Of a DNA stretch of 29,258 nt, positions 1 through 9,067 are shown piece by piece (the first letter of the stretch is position 1; each line of letters begins with the position of its first letter). The translations under genes and the position numbers were made by a program. This DNA comes from Actinomycetales bacterium UBA1383 (GTDB lineage: Bacteria > Actinomycetota > Actinomycetes > Actinomycetales > Actinomycetaceae). The notes beneath the pieces are model-generated. The model had not been told where the DNA came from, made no database searches, and saw only the letters and a list, made by a program, of their open reading frames with translations. The stretch spans positions 1 through 29,258 of the forward strand of contig DBQX01000061.1 of the NCBI GenBank assembly GCA_002305415.1. The letters are read 5' to 3'.

Positions 1-18
1 CTCCCTTGTGTGAGGGAG
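1..18 (-). terminator. short hairpin downstream of the PLP enzyme gene
   Basis: A perfect 6-bp stem (CTCCCT / AGGGAG) with a 6-base loop lies 27 bp beyond the stop codon of the minus-strand PLP enzyme gene. It could be a transcription terminator for that gene. The window ends here, so a U-tract or a longer stem cannot be checked. Nothing else is seen in positions 19-44. Confidence 0.3.
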
Positions 19-44
19 GGGTGGGTTCCGGTGATCCCTCAGAC

Positions 45-1568
<1,524 letters not shown>

Positions 1569-1574
1569 GCGGTT

Positions 1575-1580
1575 ATTATG
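1575..1580 (-). promoter_or_regulatory. -10 box for a leaderless transcript of the PLP enzyme gene
   Basis: The minus strand reads CATAAT and is separated by six bases from the ATG at 1568. This spacing would place the transcription start at or next to the A of the ATG, the usual arrangement of actinobacterial leaderless genes. No convincing -35 box is visible. Confidence 0.4.
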
Positions 1581-1638
1581 CGCGGGGGCAACAGTCCCGT
1601 TTCCCCTGATCGCAGGGTTCCCCGGAAGGTGGGTCGCG

Positions 1639-2283
1639 GTGGCCGGAGGTGGCGACGTCGTCGGGATCCTGCTCGCCGCGGGTGCCGGCCGCCGCATGGG
1701 TGGGCCCAAGGCACTGGTGGGTCCCCTCGCTGGCGACCCCGCCCTCCGCACGGTAGGGGGGCCGGCCTCCACCAGCCGCCGGACGCCGTCGCCGCTCGAG
1801 CAGATGGCGTCCCGTCTGAATGACGGGGGGTGCGACCGCGTGATCGCGGTGATCGGCGCGCACGCCGCGAAGGTGCGGATCGCCGTGACGGATCGGCCCT
1901 GGCTGTCACTCGTCGAGGCCCCGGACTGGGTAGAGGGAGTGGGGGCCTCCGTGCGTGCCGGACTCGCGGCGGCCGCCGCCACCGACGCCGTCGCCGCCCT
2001 CGTGATGCTCGTGGACCTGCCGGACGTGGGGGCGGATGTGGTGCGCCGCCTCCTCGCCGCCGCGCCACCCGCGACGTCGGCGCTCGCCCGGGCGAGCTAC
2101 GGCGGAGTCCCCGGGCACCCCGTGCTACTCGGGCGGGACTGGTGGACGCCGGCGCAGGACGTGGCGGTGGGGGACCGCGGCGCCCGCGACCTCTTCAGCC
2201 GCGAGCCGCACACACTCGTCGAGTGCGGCGACCTCGCGGGCGGGGCGGACGTGGATTCCGTCTGTACCGACCCCAGTGCGTGA
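1639..2283 (+). CDS. MobA/MocA-like nucleotidyltransferase, 214 aa
   Basis: The N-terminus carries the nucleotide-binding signature of MobA/MocA-type transferases (GILLAAGAGRRMGGPKAL, about residues 9-26). It also has a metal-binding VDLPDV segment near 130 and a GVPGHPVLLGRDWW segment near 155, as in molybdenum cofactor cytidylyltransferase relatives. Such enzymes attach CMP or GMP to molybdopterin. The GTG start at 1639 follows GGAAGG at 1624-1629 with 9-base spacing. The gene diverges from the PLP enzyme gene with 70 bp between the starts. The segment between PKAL and the first beta-alpha unit is longer and more polar than usual. In ygeWXY clusters a MocA-like protein normally serves a xanthine-dehydrogenase-type enzyme, but none is in this window, so its client lies elsewhere. 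Another nucleotidyltransferase role cannot be excluded. Confidence 0.75.
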   Translation: MAGGGDVVGILLAAGAGRRMGGPKALVGPLAGDPALRTVGGPASTSRRTPSPLEQMASRLNDGGCDRVIAVIGAHAAKVRIAVTDRPWLSLVEAPDWVEGVGASVRAGLAAAAATDAVAALVMLVDLPDVGADVVRRLLAAAPPATSALARASYGGVPGHPVLLGRDWWTPAQDVAVGDRGARDLFSREPHTLVECGDLAGGADVDSVCTDPSA

Positions 2284-2300
2284 CCTGGAGGCTGGGGAGC

Positions 2301-2351
2301 GCGAGGCAGGCCGGGGTTGCGAGGCAGGCCGGGACTGCGAGGCAGGCCGGG
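2301..2351. repeat. three tandem copies of an 18-bp repeat
   Basis: GCGAGGCAGGCCGGG occurs at 2301-2315, 2319-2333 and 2337-2351, exactly 18 bp apart, with three variable bases between copies. The array begins 17 bp after the stop of the MobA-like gene, in the 258-bp gap before the convergent ammonia-lyase gene. No gene is apparent in the gap. Confidence 0.8.
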
Positions 2352-2376
2352 GATCGCAGGGAAGGGTTGCGCGACG

Positions 2377-2419
2377 GGGACGTGAGACTGCTTCACCACG
2401 GTGGGCAATCTCACGTCCC
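2377..2419. repeat. 43-bp nearly perfect palindrome between convergent genes
   Basis: Arms GGGACGTGAGA (2377-2387) and TCTCACGTCCC (2409-2419) pair perfectly. The stem continues after a mismatch with TGC/GCA (2389-2391 with 2405-2407) and an inner CACC/GGTG (2394-2397 with 2400-2403). As RNA it would form a long hairpin from either strand. Its place between two convergent genes suits a bidirectional terminator, although neither side has a clear T-run. A dispersed genomic palindrome is the alternative. Confidence 0.7.
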
Positions 2420-2541
2420 GCGGGAGAATCCTTGCCCCGCGCCGTGGTCCCTGGGCGTCGGCCGTCAACCGGGTGGGGGCCGGTGGCTCCGGGGTCGCCG
2501 GATGCCGGGGCTGGGGGCTCCGGGGCTGCCGGCTCCGACAC

Positions 2542-3663
2542 TCAGCCGCCTATGATCCGCCGGAAGTTCACCGGGTCGGTCGGCCGCTCGGTGAGGAACA
2601 CGAGCACGACGTCCCCCGCACCGAGCCCCAACGCCTCCCTCTCCGCGAGCAGCCCAGCCAGCCCGGCGGCCCCGCTCTCCCCGGCGTCGATACCGTCGGC
2701 GTGCAGCAGGCGCACAGCCTCCTCAGCCCACAGGTCGTCCACGGTGACGAAGCAGTCGTAGCCACGGAGGTTGGACTCGAACGCGATCTCGGACGGCGTC
2801 CCGCAGTTCAGGCCCGCCATGCAGGTGGTGCCCTCGGCCGGCACCGTGACGATCCGACCGGCGAGCGCACTCCCGGTGACGCACGCGGCCTCGGTGGGTT
2901 CCACCCCCACCAGGAGACGGGCGGACCTTCCCGCGAAGCCGCGGGCGATCGCCGCGCTGAGGGCCCCGACCCCGATCTGGCCCGCAACCACGGTCGGCTC
3001 CGGCACCTCACCGGCCGCGACGGCCGCTACCACTTCGCCCACCATCGTGGAGTACCCGTCGATCACCCACCCCGGGATGTCGGTGTACCCGGGCCAGGAG
3101 GTGTCATCGATGACGACGTGCGTCCCGTCCGCAAGGGCGGCACTGGCGGCGATCGTGTCGTCGTAGTTCCCGTCCACCACCCGCACCTCGGCTCCTTCGC
3201 TCGCGATGCCCTCGATGCGGCTCGCGGCCGTGCCCGCCGGCACGAGGACGACGGCGGGCAGGCCGAGCAGCCGCGCGACCCGGGCGACAGCCCGGCCATG
3301 GTTGCCGTCCGTGGCGGCCACCAGCGTCAGCGTCCGGCCGTCCGCGGCGACGGCGTCCCGCGCCTCCGCCAGTGACGGCGCCGGGCCCGGCTCCCGGCCG
3401 AGCGTGGCGAGGATGGCGCGGTACGCGGCCCACGAGGCCCCGAGGATCTTGAACGACGGCATCCCCATGCGCTGGCTCTCATCCTTCACCAGGACCCTGG
3501 CGACCCCGAGGCGTGCCGCCACCCCGGGAGCGGCCCGGATGGGGGTGGGGGAGAACCCCGGCAGTGAGGCGTGGAAGGCGCGGGCGGCGTCGTCCGCCGG
3601 GGGCACGCGAGCGCGGTCGACGTGCGGGTTCCTGACGAGGCGGGATGCTGCCATGGTCCTCAT
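2542..3663 (-). CDS. dpaL: diaminopropionate ammonia-lyase (YgeX family)
   Basis: This is a 373-residue fold-type II PLP enzyme. The family enzyme converts 2,3-diaminopropionate to pyruvate and two ammonia. SFK with K72 is the PLP lysine. DGNHG at 119-123 and VIDDTSWPGY near 183-192 carry aspartates (D119, D186) that match, by motif, the catalytic Asp120 and Asp189 of the E. coli enzyme. AGLNCGTPS near 300 is typical of this family rather than of threonine dehydratases. The length is slightly below the roughly 400 residues of E. coli YgeX. The start at 3663 has a second in-frame ATG nine bases downstream, and neither has a strong ribosome site. The gene diverges from ygeW with 72 bp between the starts, so the two probably share a control region. 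Confidence 0.85.
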   Translation of the reverse strand: MRTMAASRLVRNPHVDRARVPPADDAARAFHASLPGFSPTPIRAAPGVAARLGVARVLVKDESQRMGMPSFKILGASWAAYRAILATLGREPGPAPSLAEARDAVAADGRTLTLVAATDGNHGRAVARVARLLGLPAVVLVPAGTAASRIEGIASEGAEVRVVDGNYDDTIAASAALADGTHVVIDDTSWPGYTDIPGWVIDGYSTMVGEVVAAVAAGEVPEPTVVAGQIGVGALSAAIARGFAGRSARLLVGVEPTEAACVTGSALAGRIVTVPAEGTTCMAGLNCGTPSEIAFESNLRGYDCFVTVDDLWAEEAVRLLHADGIDAGESGAAGLAGLLAEREALGLGAGDVVLVFLTERPTDPVNFRRIIGG

Positions 3664-3703
3664 GGTAGGCGCCGACCTCGGCGCGCCGGCCGGCGTCGGT
3701 CCC

Positions 3704-3709
3704 TAGACT
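3704..3709 (+). promoter_or_regulatory. candidate -10 box of the ygeW-ygeY operon
   Basis: TAGACT matches the actinobacterial TANNNT -10 pattern and lies 26 bp before the ygeW ATG. This leaves a short leader that contains the GAGGGGAG ribosome site at 3724-3731. The -35 position has no clear TTGACA-like sequence. Confidence 0.35.
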
Positions 3710-3735
3710 GGAGCCAGCCCAATGAGGGGAGCACC

Positions 3736-4920
3736 ATGAACTTCGACGCGGCCGTGGGCCAGCTCTCGGACCGTGACTTCAGCGGCCTCCACCAGGATGA
3801 CTTCCTCCTCACCTGGGACAGGTCCGAGGACGAGCTGAGGGCGGTGCTCGCCGTCGCGGATGCGCTGCGGGTGCTGCGGAGCGTGAACCGCAGTTGCCGC
3901 ATCTTCGACTCCGGGCTCGCGGTGTCCCTGTTCCGGGACAACTCGACACGCACCCGCTTCTCCTTCGCGTCGGCCGGCAACCTCCTGGGCCTCGAGGTGC
4001 AGGACTTCGATGAGGGGTCCTCCCAGGTGGCGCACGGGGAGACGGTGAAGGAGACGGCGACCATGATCTCGTTCATGGCGGACGTCGTCGGGATCCGTGA
4101 TGACAAGTTCGTCGGTGCGGGCCACCGCTTCATGACCGAGTTCGCTGGCCACCTCCTGCAGTCGTACGCGGCCGGCGTGCTCGAGCAGCGCCCAACGGTC
4201 ATCAACCTCCAGAGCGACCTCGACCACCCGACCCAGTCGATGGCCGACCTCCTGCACCTGGTCCACGAGTTCGGCGGTCTCGAGAACCTGCGTGGCCGGA
4301 AGCTGGCCATGTCCTGGGCCTACTCGCCCAGCTACGGCAAGCCCCTGTCCGTTCCGCAGGGGATGATCGCCCTGATGGCACGCTTCGGCATGGATGTGGT
4401 GCTCGCCCACCCGCCCGGCTACGACCTGATGCCCGAGCCGCTCGACGTCGCCGCCCGCGCGGCCGCCGCGTCCGGGGGCTCCTTCTCGGTCACCGACTCG
4501 ATGGCGGAGGCGTTCGCGGGCGCGGACGTCGTCTGCGCGAAGAGCTGGGCGCCGTTCGCCGCGATGGAGGAACGCGCCGCCCTGCACGCCCGCGGCGACT
4601 CGGCCGCACTCCACGCCGTCGAGGAGCGCTTGCTGGCGCAGAACGCCGCGCACCGGGACTGGACCACCACGGCCGACCTCCTCGCCACCACTGCGCAGGC
4701 GCGCTACCTGCACCCCCTGCCCGCGGACATCACCGGGGTGTCCTGCGAGGCCGGCGAGGTGGACGCGGAGGTCTTCGACCGCCACCGGGTGTCCCTGTAC
4801 AAGCAGGCCGGCGGCAAACCGTACATCATCGCCGCCATGATCCTCCTCCAGAAGGTCGCCGACCCGGCGACCCGGCTCCGCGACCTCTGGGGCGGCGCCG
4901 GTCCCCGCTGGCGGAAGTGA
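3736..4920 (+). CDS. ygeW: knotted carbamoyltransferase YgeW
   Basis: This 394-residue protein belongs to the aspartate/ornithine carbamoyltransferase superfamily. STRTR at 70-74 is the carbamoyl-phosphate-binding loop. HPTQ at 164-167 and a C-terminal HPLP near residue 345 are the other phosphate and substrate elements. The segments AHGETVKETATM (about 99-110) and RHRVSLYKQAGGKPY near the end are typical of YgeW proteins rather than OTC or ATC. The ATG at 3736 follows AGGGG with 6-base spacing. The true substrate of YgeW is not settled. In purine-degradation clusters it is thought to act on a ureido compound made upstream of diaminopropionate, which is inference. It forms an operon with ygeY, 22 bp downstream. 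Confidence 0.9.
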   Translation: MNFDAAVGQLSDRDFSGLHQDDFLLTWDRSEDELRAVLAVADALRVLRSVNRSCRIFDSGLAVSLFRDNSTRTRFSFASAGNLLGLEVQDFDEGSSQVAHGETVKETATMISFMADVVGIRDDKFVGAGHRFMTEFAGHLLQSYAAGVLEQRPTVINLQSDLDHPTQSMADLLHLVHEFGGLENLRGRKLAMSWAYSPSYGKPLSVPQGMIALMARFGMDVVLAHPPGYDLMPEPLDVAARAAAASGGSFSVTDSMAEAFAGADVVCAKSWAPFAAMEERAALHARGDSAALHAVEERLLAQNAAHRDWTTTADLLATTAQARYLHPLPADITGVSCEAGEVDAEVFDRHRVSLYKQAGGKPYIIAAMILLQKVADPATRLRDLWGGAGPRWRK

Positions 4921-4942
4921 ACCCTCCACGAGAGGAGAACAG

Positions 4943-6148
4943 ATGTCGCACATCGACTACGACGCCGTCCGGTCCGCCGCCGAGGGATACCGCACCGACA
5001 TGGTGGCCTTCCTCCGGGCCCTCATCCGGAACAAGGGGACCAGCTGCCATGAGGAGGCGAAGTCCCGGCTCATCGTGGCCGAGATGGAGAGGCTCGGGTA
5101 CACCACCACCCGCATCGATGGCCTCGGGAGCGCGATCGGCACCATGGGCGAGGGCGAGACCCTGATCGCGTTCGACGGCCACATCGACACCGTGGGAGTC
5201 GGAAACCCGGAGAACTGGACCTTCGATCCGTTCGAGGGCTTCGAGGATGACGAGCTCGTCGGAGGGCGCGGGTCCTCGGACCAGCTGGGCGGCGTCGTCG
5301 CCGCGGTCTACGGCGGCCGGATCGCGAAGGATCTCGGGCTGCTCTCGGACCGCTACACCTACATGGTCACCGGCACGGTGCAGGAGGAGGACTGCGACGG
5401 GCTCTGCTGGCTCCACCTCATCGAGGTCGACGGCGTACGGCCCGCGTTCGTGGTCTCCACCGAGTCCACGGACGGGGGGATCTACCGCGGGCACCGCGGG
5501 CGCATGGAGATCCGGGTGGACGTCACCGGAGTGTCGTGCCACGGCTCAGCCCCGGAGCGTGGTGACAACGCGATCTACAAGATGGCCGAGATCCTCCTCG
5601 AGATCCGCGACCTGAACGGGCGGCTCCCGCACGATCCCTTCCTCGGCAAGGGGACGGTCACCACCTCGGAGATCTTCTTCACCTCGCCCTCCCGCTGCGC
5701 GGTGGCGGACGGCTGCTGGATCTCCCTCGACCGGCGCCTCACCCACGGGGAGACCTGGGAGGGCGCGATCGCGCAGATCGTGGACCTGCCGGCGGTGCGC
5801 CGCCACGGCGCCACCGTCTCCCTGTACGACTACCGCGCCACCGCGTGGACCGGGAAGGAGTACGGCCAGGAGTGCTACTTCCCCACCTGGGTGGTCCCGG
5901 AGGACTCCCCGGAGGTGCAGGCGGCCGCCGCCGCCCACCGTGCCCTCTTCGGCGAGCCCCGCATCGACAAGTGGACGTTCTCCACCAACGGGGTCGCCAT
6001 CGCCGGCCGGCACGGCATCCCCGTGGTCGGGGTGGGCCCTGGCCGTGAGGCACAGGCGCACGCCGCCGACGAGGTCACCTGGAAGGACGACCTCGTGCGG
6101 TGCGCCGCCCTCTACAGCGTCCTGCCCACCCTCTACTGCGGGCAGTAG
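4943..6148 (+). CDS. ygeY: M20-family hydrolase YgeY
   Basis: This is a 401-residue zinc-dependent M20 amidohydrolase or peptidase. Expected metal ligands and catalytic residues are present: H80 and D82 in FDGHIDTVG, D113 in GRGSSDQLGG, and E148/E149 in the VQEEDCDG segment. HGSAPERGDNA marks the start of the dimerisation domain. A second zinc histidine is likely in the C-terminal HAADEVTWKDD. The family is annotated as a YgeY-type hydrolase linked to selenium and molybdenum hydroxylase clusters, and it probably cleaves an N-acyl or ureido intermediate. AGGAG lies 5 bases before the ATG, and the short gap after ygeW indicates one transcript. The stop is one base from the convergent stop of the aldehyde dehydrogenase gene. 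Confidence 0.9.
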   Translation: MSHIDYDAVRSAAEGYRTDMVAFLRALIRNKGTSCHEEAKSRLIVAEMERLGYTTTRIDGLGSAIGTMGEGETLIAFDGHIDTVGVGNPENWTFDPFEGFEDDELVGGRGSSDQLGGVVAAVYGGRIAKDLGLLSDRYTYMVTGTVQEEDCDGLCWLHLIEVDGVRPAFVVSTESTDGGIYRGHRGRMEIRVDVTGVSCHGSAPERGDNAIYKMAEILLEIRDLNGRLPHDPFLGKGTVTTSEIFFTSPSRCAVADGCWISLDRRLTHGETWEGAIAQIVDLPAVRRHGATVSLYDYRATAWTGKEYGQECYFPTWVVPEDSPEVQAAAAAHRALFGEPRIDKWTFSTNGVAIAGRHGIPVVGVGPGREAQAHAADEVTWKDDLVRCAALYSVLPTLYCGQ

Positions 6149-6149
6149 C

Positions 6150-7673
6150 TCACACCGAGAAGTCCACCCCCTGCGCGAGCTGGACGGTCCCCGAGTAGTT
6201 GATCGTGTTCGTGGACCGCCGCATATACGCCTTCCACGCGTCCGAGCCGGACTCGCGGCCCCCGCCCGTGTCCTTCTCGCCGCCGAACGCGCCGCCGATC
6301 TCCGCCCCGGAGGTGGCCACGTTGACGTTGGCGATGCCGGTGTCCGCGCCGTCGGGGGCGAGGAATCGCTCCGCCTCGCCCTGGTCCGAGGTGAAGATGC
6401 CGGCGGAGAGGCCCTGCGACACCGAGTTGTGCAGTGCGAGAGCCTCGTCGAAGTCACGGTAGGTGAGCACGTAGAGGATGGGCGCGAAGGTCTCCTGCAG
6501 CACGATCCCCGCCTGCTCCGGGACCCGGACGAGCGCGGGCCGCACCCAGACGCCACCCATGCCGGTGTCCACCCGCTCCCCGCCGGTGACCACCTCGCCC
6601 CCCTGCGCGCGCACCGCCGCGAGCGCAGCCTGCATCGCGTCGGACGCGCGCTCGTTGACCAGCGGGCCCACGAGGGTGCCGGGCTCGAAGGGATCGCCCA
6701 CCGGCAGCCGATCGAAGGCGGACGCCAGCCGCGCGACGACGTCGTCGACGATCGACTCGTGCACGATCAGGCGCCGCTGCGAGGTGCAGCGTTGCCCGGC
6801 AGTGCCCGCGGCCGCGAACACGATCGAGTTGATCGCCAGCTGCAGGTCCGCCGACGGCGTCAGCACGACTGCGTTGTTCCCGCCCAGTTCCAGGAGCGAG
6901 CGCCCGAGGCGCCGGGCCACGCGCGGCCCGACCTCGCGGCCCATCCGGGTGGACCCGGTCGCGCTGACCAGCGGGACCAGGGGCGAGTCCACCAGCAGCT
7001 CGCCGACCTCCCGCCCGCCGATCACCACCTGGGAGAGCCCGGCGGGGGCCCCGGTCTCCGCGATGGCGCGGTCGAGAAGCGCGCCGCACCCGAGCGCGCA
7101 CAGCGGCGCGAGCTCGGACGGCTTCCACACCACCGCGTCCCCGCACACCAGGGCCACGGCGGTGTTCCACGACCACACGGCCACCGGGAAGTTGAACGCC
7201 GAGATGACCCCCACCACACCGAGCGGGTGCCAGACCTCCTGCAGCCGGTGGCCGGCGCGTTCGGAGGGCATGGTGCGGCCGTAGAGCTGGCGGGACAGCC
7301 CGAGCGCGAAGTCGCAGATGTCGATCATCTCCTGGACCTCACCGAGGGCCTCGGAGCGGATCTTGCCGACCTCGATGGTGACGAGGTCCGCGAGCGTCTC
7401 CTTGTGCGCGCGCAGCAACTCCCCGAACCTCTTCACCAGCTGCCCACGCACCGGGGCGGGCGTCACCCGCCACGCCAGGAACGCCTCGTGGGCGTCGGCG
7501 ATCGCCCGCTCGACGGCGTCGGCGTCCGCGCTCCGGACCCCCAGCAGCGTTCCGCCGGTCAGGGGCGAGCGCGCCATGAGGGCGCTGGGGCCGTCGTCGA
7601 GTACCTCCGCAGGGACGCCGAGGGTGGCCAGCGCGTCGTGGGCGAGTGCGGTGAGGTCGTCCGTCGTCTTCAT
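6150..7673 (-). CDS. pcd: L-aminoadipate-semialdehyde (piperideine-6-carboxylate) dehydrogenase
   Basis: This 507-residue NAD(P)-dependent aldehyde dehydrogenase of the ALDH7 group would oxidise 2-aminoadipate 6-semialdehyde, formed from lysine, to 2-aminoadipate. Catalytic residues are in place: N161 in ISAFNFPVAVW, E262 in LLELGGNN and C296 in AGTAGQRCTSQR. The C-terminal segment GGAFGGEKDTGGGRESGSD is typical of ALDH7 enzymes. The length equals that of bacterial AmaB/Pcd proteins. The start overlaps the hglS stop by four bases (ATGA), and GGAG about 7 bases upstream is the likely ribosome site. Immediate linkage to lysine 6-aminotransferase supports this substrate over others. Confidence 0.88.
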   Translation of the reverse strand: MKTTDDLTALAHDALATLGVPAEVLDDGPSALMARSPLTGGTLLGVRSADADAVERAIADAHEAFLAWRVTPAPVRGQLVKRFGELLRAHKETLADLVTIEVGKIRSEALGEVQEMIDICDFALGLSRQLYGRTMPSERAGHRLQEVWHPLGVVGVISAFNFPVAVWSWNTAVALVCGDAVVWKPSELAPLCALGCGALLDRAIAETGAPAGLSQVVIGGREVGELLVDSPLVPLVSATGSTRMGREVGPRVARRLGRSLLELGGNNAVVLTPSADLQLAINSIVFAAAGTAGQRCTSQRRLIVHESIVDDVVARLASAFDRLPVGDPFEPGTLVGPLVNERASDAMQAALAAVRAQGGEVVTGGERVDTGMGGVWVRPALVRVPEQAGIVLQETFAPILYVLTYRDFDEALALHNSVSQGLSAGIFTSDQGEAERFLAPDGADTGIANVNVATSGAEIGGAFGGEKDTGGGRESGSDAWKAYMRRSTNTINYSGTVQLAQGVDFSV

Positions 7674-9067
7674 GGGAGGTCTCCAGTCTCGATACGGGAC
7701 AGGCCGAGGGCGTCGAGGGCGGCGTCGAGCGAGGCGCGGCTCTGGGACCGGTAGAGCTCGTGGGGGTCGTGCACGGTGCGGCCGATCTGCTCGGCCATCC
7801 AGTGCTCGTCACGGGCACTGCCCTCGCGGGAGGTGTCGCGGCTGCCGGCGTCGGAGAGGTTGGACGCGAAGATACCGGCCGCGGAACGGGGGAGGAAGTC
7901 CTCGTACACGATGGGAGTGGCCTCCAGCCAGCCGCCCGCGACGAGCGCGGCCACGTCGCGGGGCGGTTCGCCGGGTGCGCCGGCCCCGGTGGGGGAGTAC
8001 TCGAAGAACGCGAGCCCGCGTTCCCGCAGCTCACGCTCGGTGTTGGGGAGGTGCTCCCGCCATACCGCCTTCTTGACGGCGTCGCGGGCCCCCGCGTCCT
8101 GGCCCGCTGCCCGCTGGTCCACCTCCACGATCATGCGGTCATACAGGTCACGCCCCACCGGGGTGAGGGCGATGCCCCGCTGTTCCACCTCCCCGAACCG
8201 GACGCTGAGGTGCCCGTCGACCACGGAGCCGTCGGCCTCGCGGAAGCGCCGCCGCTCGGCCAGGGCCTTGAACGAGGTCTGGCGCAGCAGCACGTCCGGT
8301 CCCTCCCAGCGGGGCGGGCCCTGGATCTCGTCGATCATCGTGATGCCCCGCTCGGTCATCCGGCGGTACAGGTCGTCGATGTCGAGGACGCGGGGGGTGA
8401 GGTGGTTGATGTGCGTGGTGGTGACGCCGCCGATGTCGGCGGCCACCCCGGAGATACGGGCGAGCCGCTCGTACCACGCCCGGTCCACCGGCTCGGGGGA
8501 GAGCTCGAAGCACGCCGTGGCGAGGGCGAGGAAGCGGGTGGCGGCGTCGTCGTCGAGCCCGCCCTCCGCCTCGGCGCGTTCCGCGAGGGTGAGCAGCTCG
8601 GGCGGGAACAGGGCGCGCCGCGCGAGGAACGCGTCCAGCTCGGCCTGGAGTTCCTCGTCGAAGTACCGCCGGTCGTCGGTCACGAGGACGGAGGTGAACA
8701 CCCGGAACGGGTTGATCGCGAGGGCCTCGCGGGTGGTGGGCCGGAACGCCGTGGAGACGATCGGCAGGGAGGTCGACTCCGTGCCGCGGAGGTCGTAGAA
8801 CCCCACCGGCTCCATCCCCAGGGCGGCGAACACCTGCGCGACGGCGCGGAGCTCGGCGGCCGTCCCGACGCGGATCGCCCCGTGACGTTCCGCGGTGACA
8901 CGGTCGATGCGACCGAGCCGCTCGGCCCGCGCGGGGTCGGCGGCGAGCACGTCTGCGTTCACCGCCGTCGAGACCTCCACGAGGGTGGTGTAGGCCGGCA
9001 CTTCCGAGCCGTACATGGCGGACAGCGAGCGCGCGAACGCGGCCCTCAGGTCGTGGGTGGTGAGCAC
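7670..9067 (-). CDS. hglS: 2-oxoadipate dioxygenase/decarboxylase (HglS, DUF1338)
   Basis: This 465-residue DUF1338/VOC-fold Fe(II) enzyme matches Pseudomonas putida HglS in length. HglS converts 2-oxoadipate to D-2-hydroxyglutarate with O2. RHGAIRVG gives H62 and R66, with the same spacing as the metal histidine and substrate arginine of HglS. THINHLTPR gives H218, and RFGEVEQRG supplies the glutamate ligand (E292 or E294). The residue mapping is from motif and position, not from an alignment. Translation starts at GTG 9067, directly after the lat stop (TGAGTG), with GAGGAGG 5 bases upstream inside the end of lat. The transaminase needed between 2-aminoadipate and 2-oxoadipate and the 2-hydroxyglutarate dehydrogenase are not in the window. 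Confidence 0.87.
   Translation of the reverse strand: MLTTHDLRAAFARSLSAMYGSEVPAYTTLVEVSTAVNADVLAADPARAERLGRIDRVTAERHGAIRVGTAAELRAVAQVFAALGMEPVGFYDLRGTESTSLPIVSTAFRPTTREALAINPFRVFTSVLVTDDRRYFDEELQAELDAFLARRALFPPELLTLAERAEAEGGLDDDAATRFLALATACFELSPEPVDRAWYERLARISGVAADIGGVTTTHINHLTPRVLDIDDLYRRMTERGITMIDEIQGPPRWEGPDVLLRQTSFKALAERRRFREADGSVVDGHLSVRFGEVEQRGIALTPVGRDLYDRMIVEVDQRAAGQDAGARDAVKKAVWREHLPNTERELRERGLAFFEYSPTGAGAPGEPPRDVAALVAGGWLEATPIVYEDFLPRSAAGIFASNLSDAGSRDTSREGSARDEHWMAEQIGRTVHDPHELYRSQSRASLDAALDALGLSRIETGDLP

Noticed and set aside
1569..1982. N-terminal extension of the PLP enzyme frame up to 1982
   Set aside because: It is low-complexity, overlaps the divergent MobA-like gene, and the -10 box before ATG 1568 explains the start.
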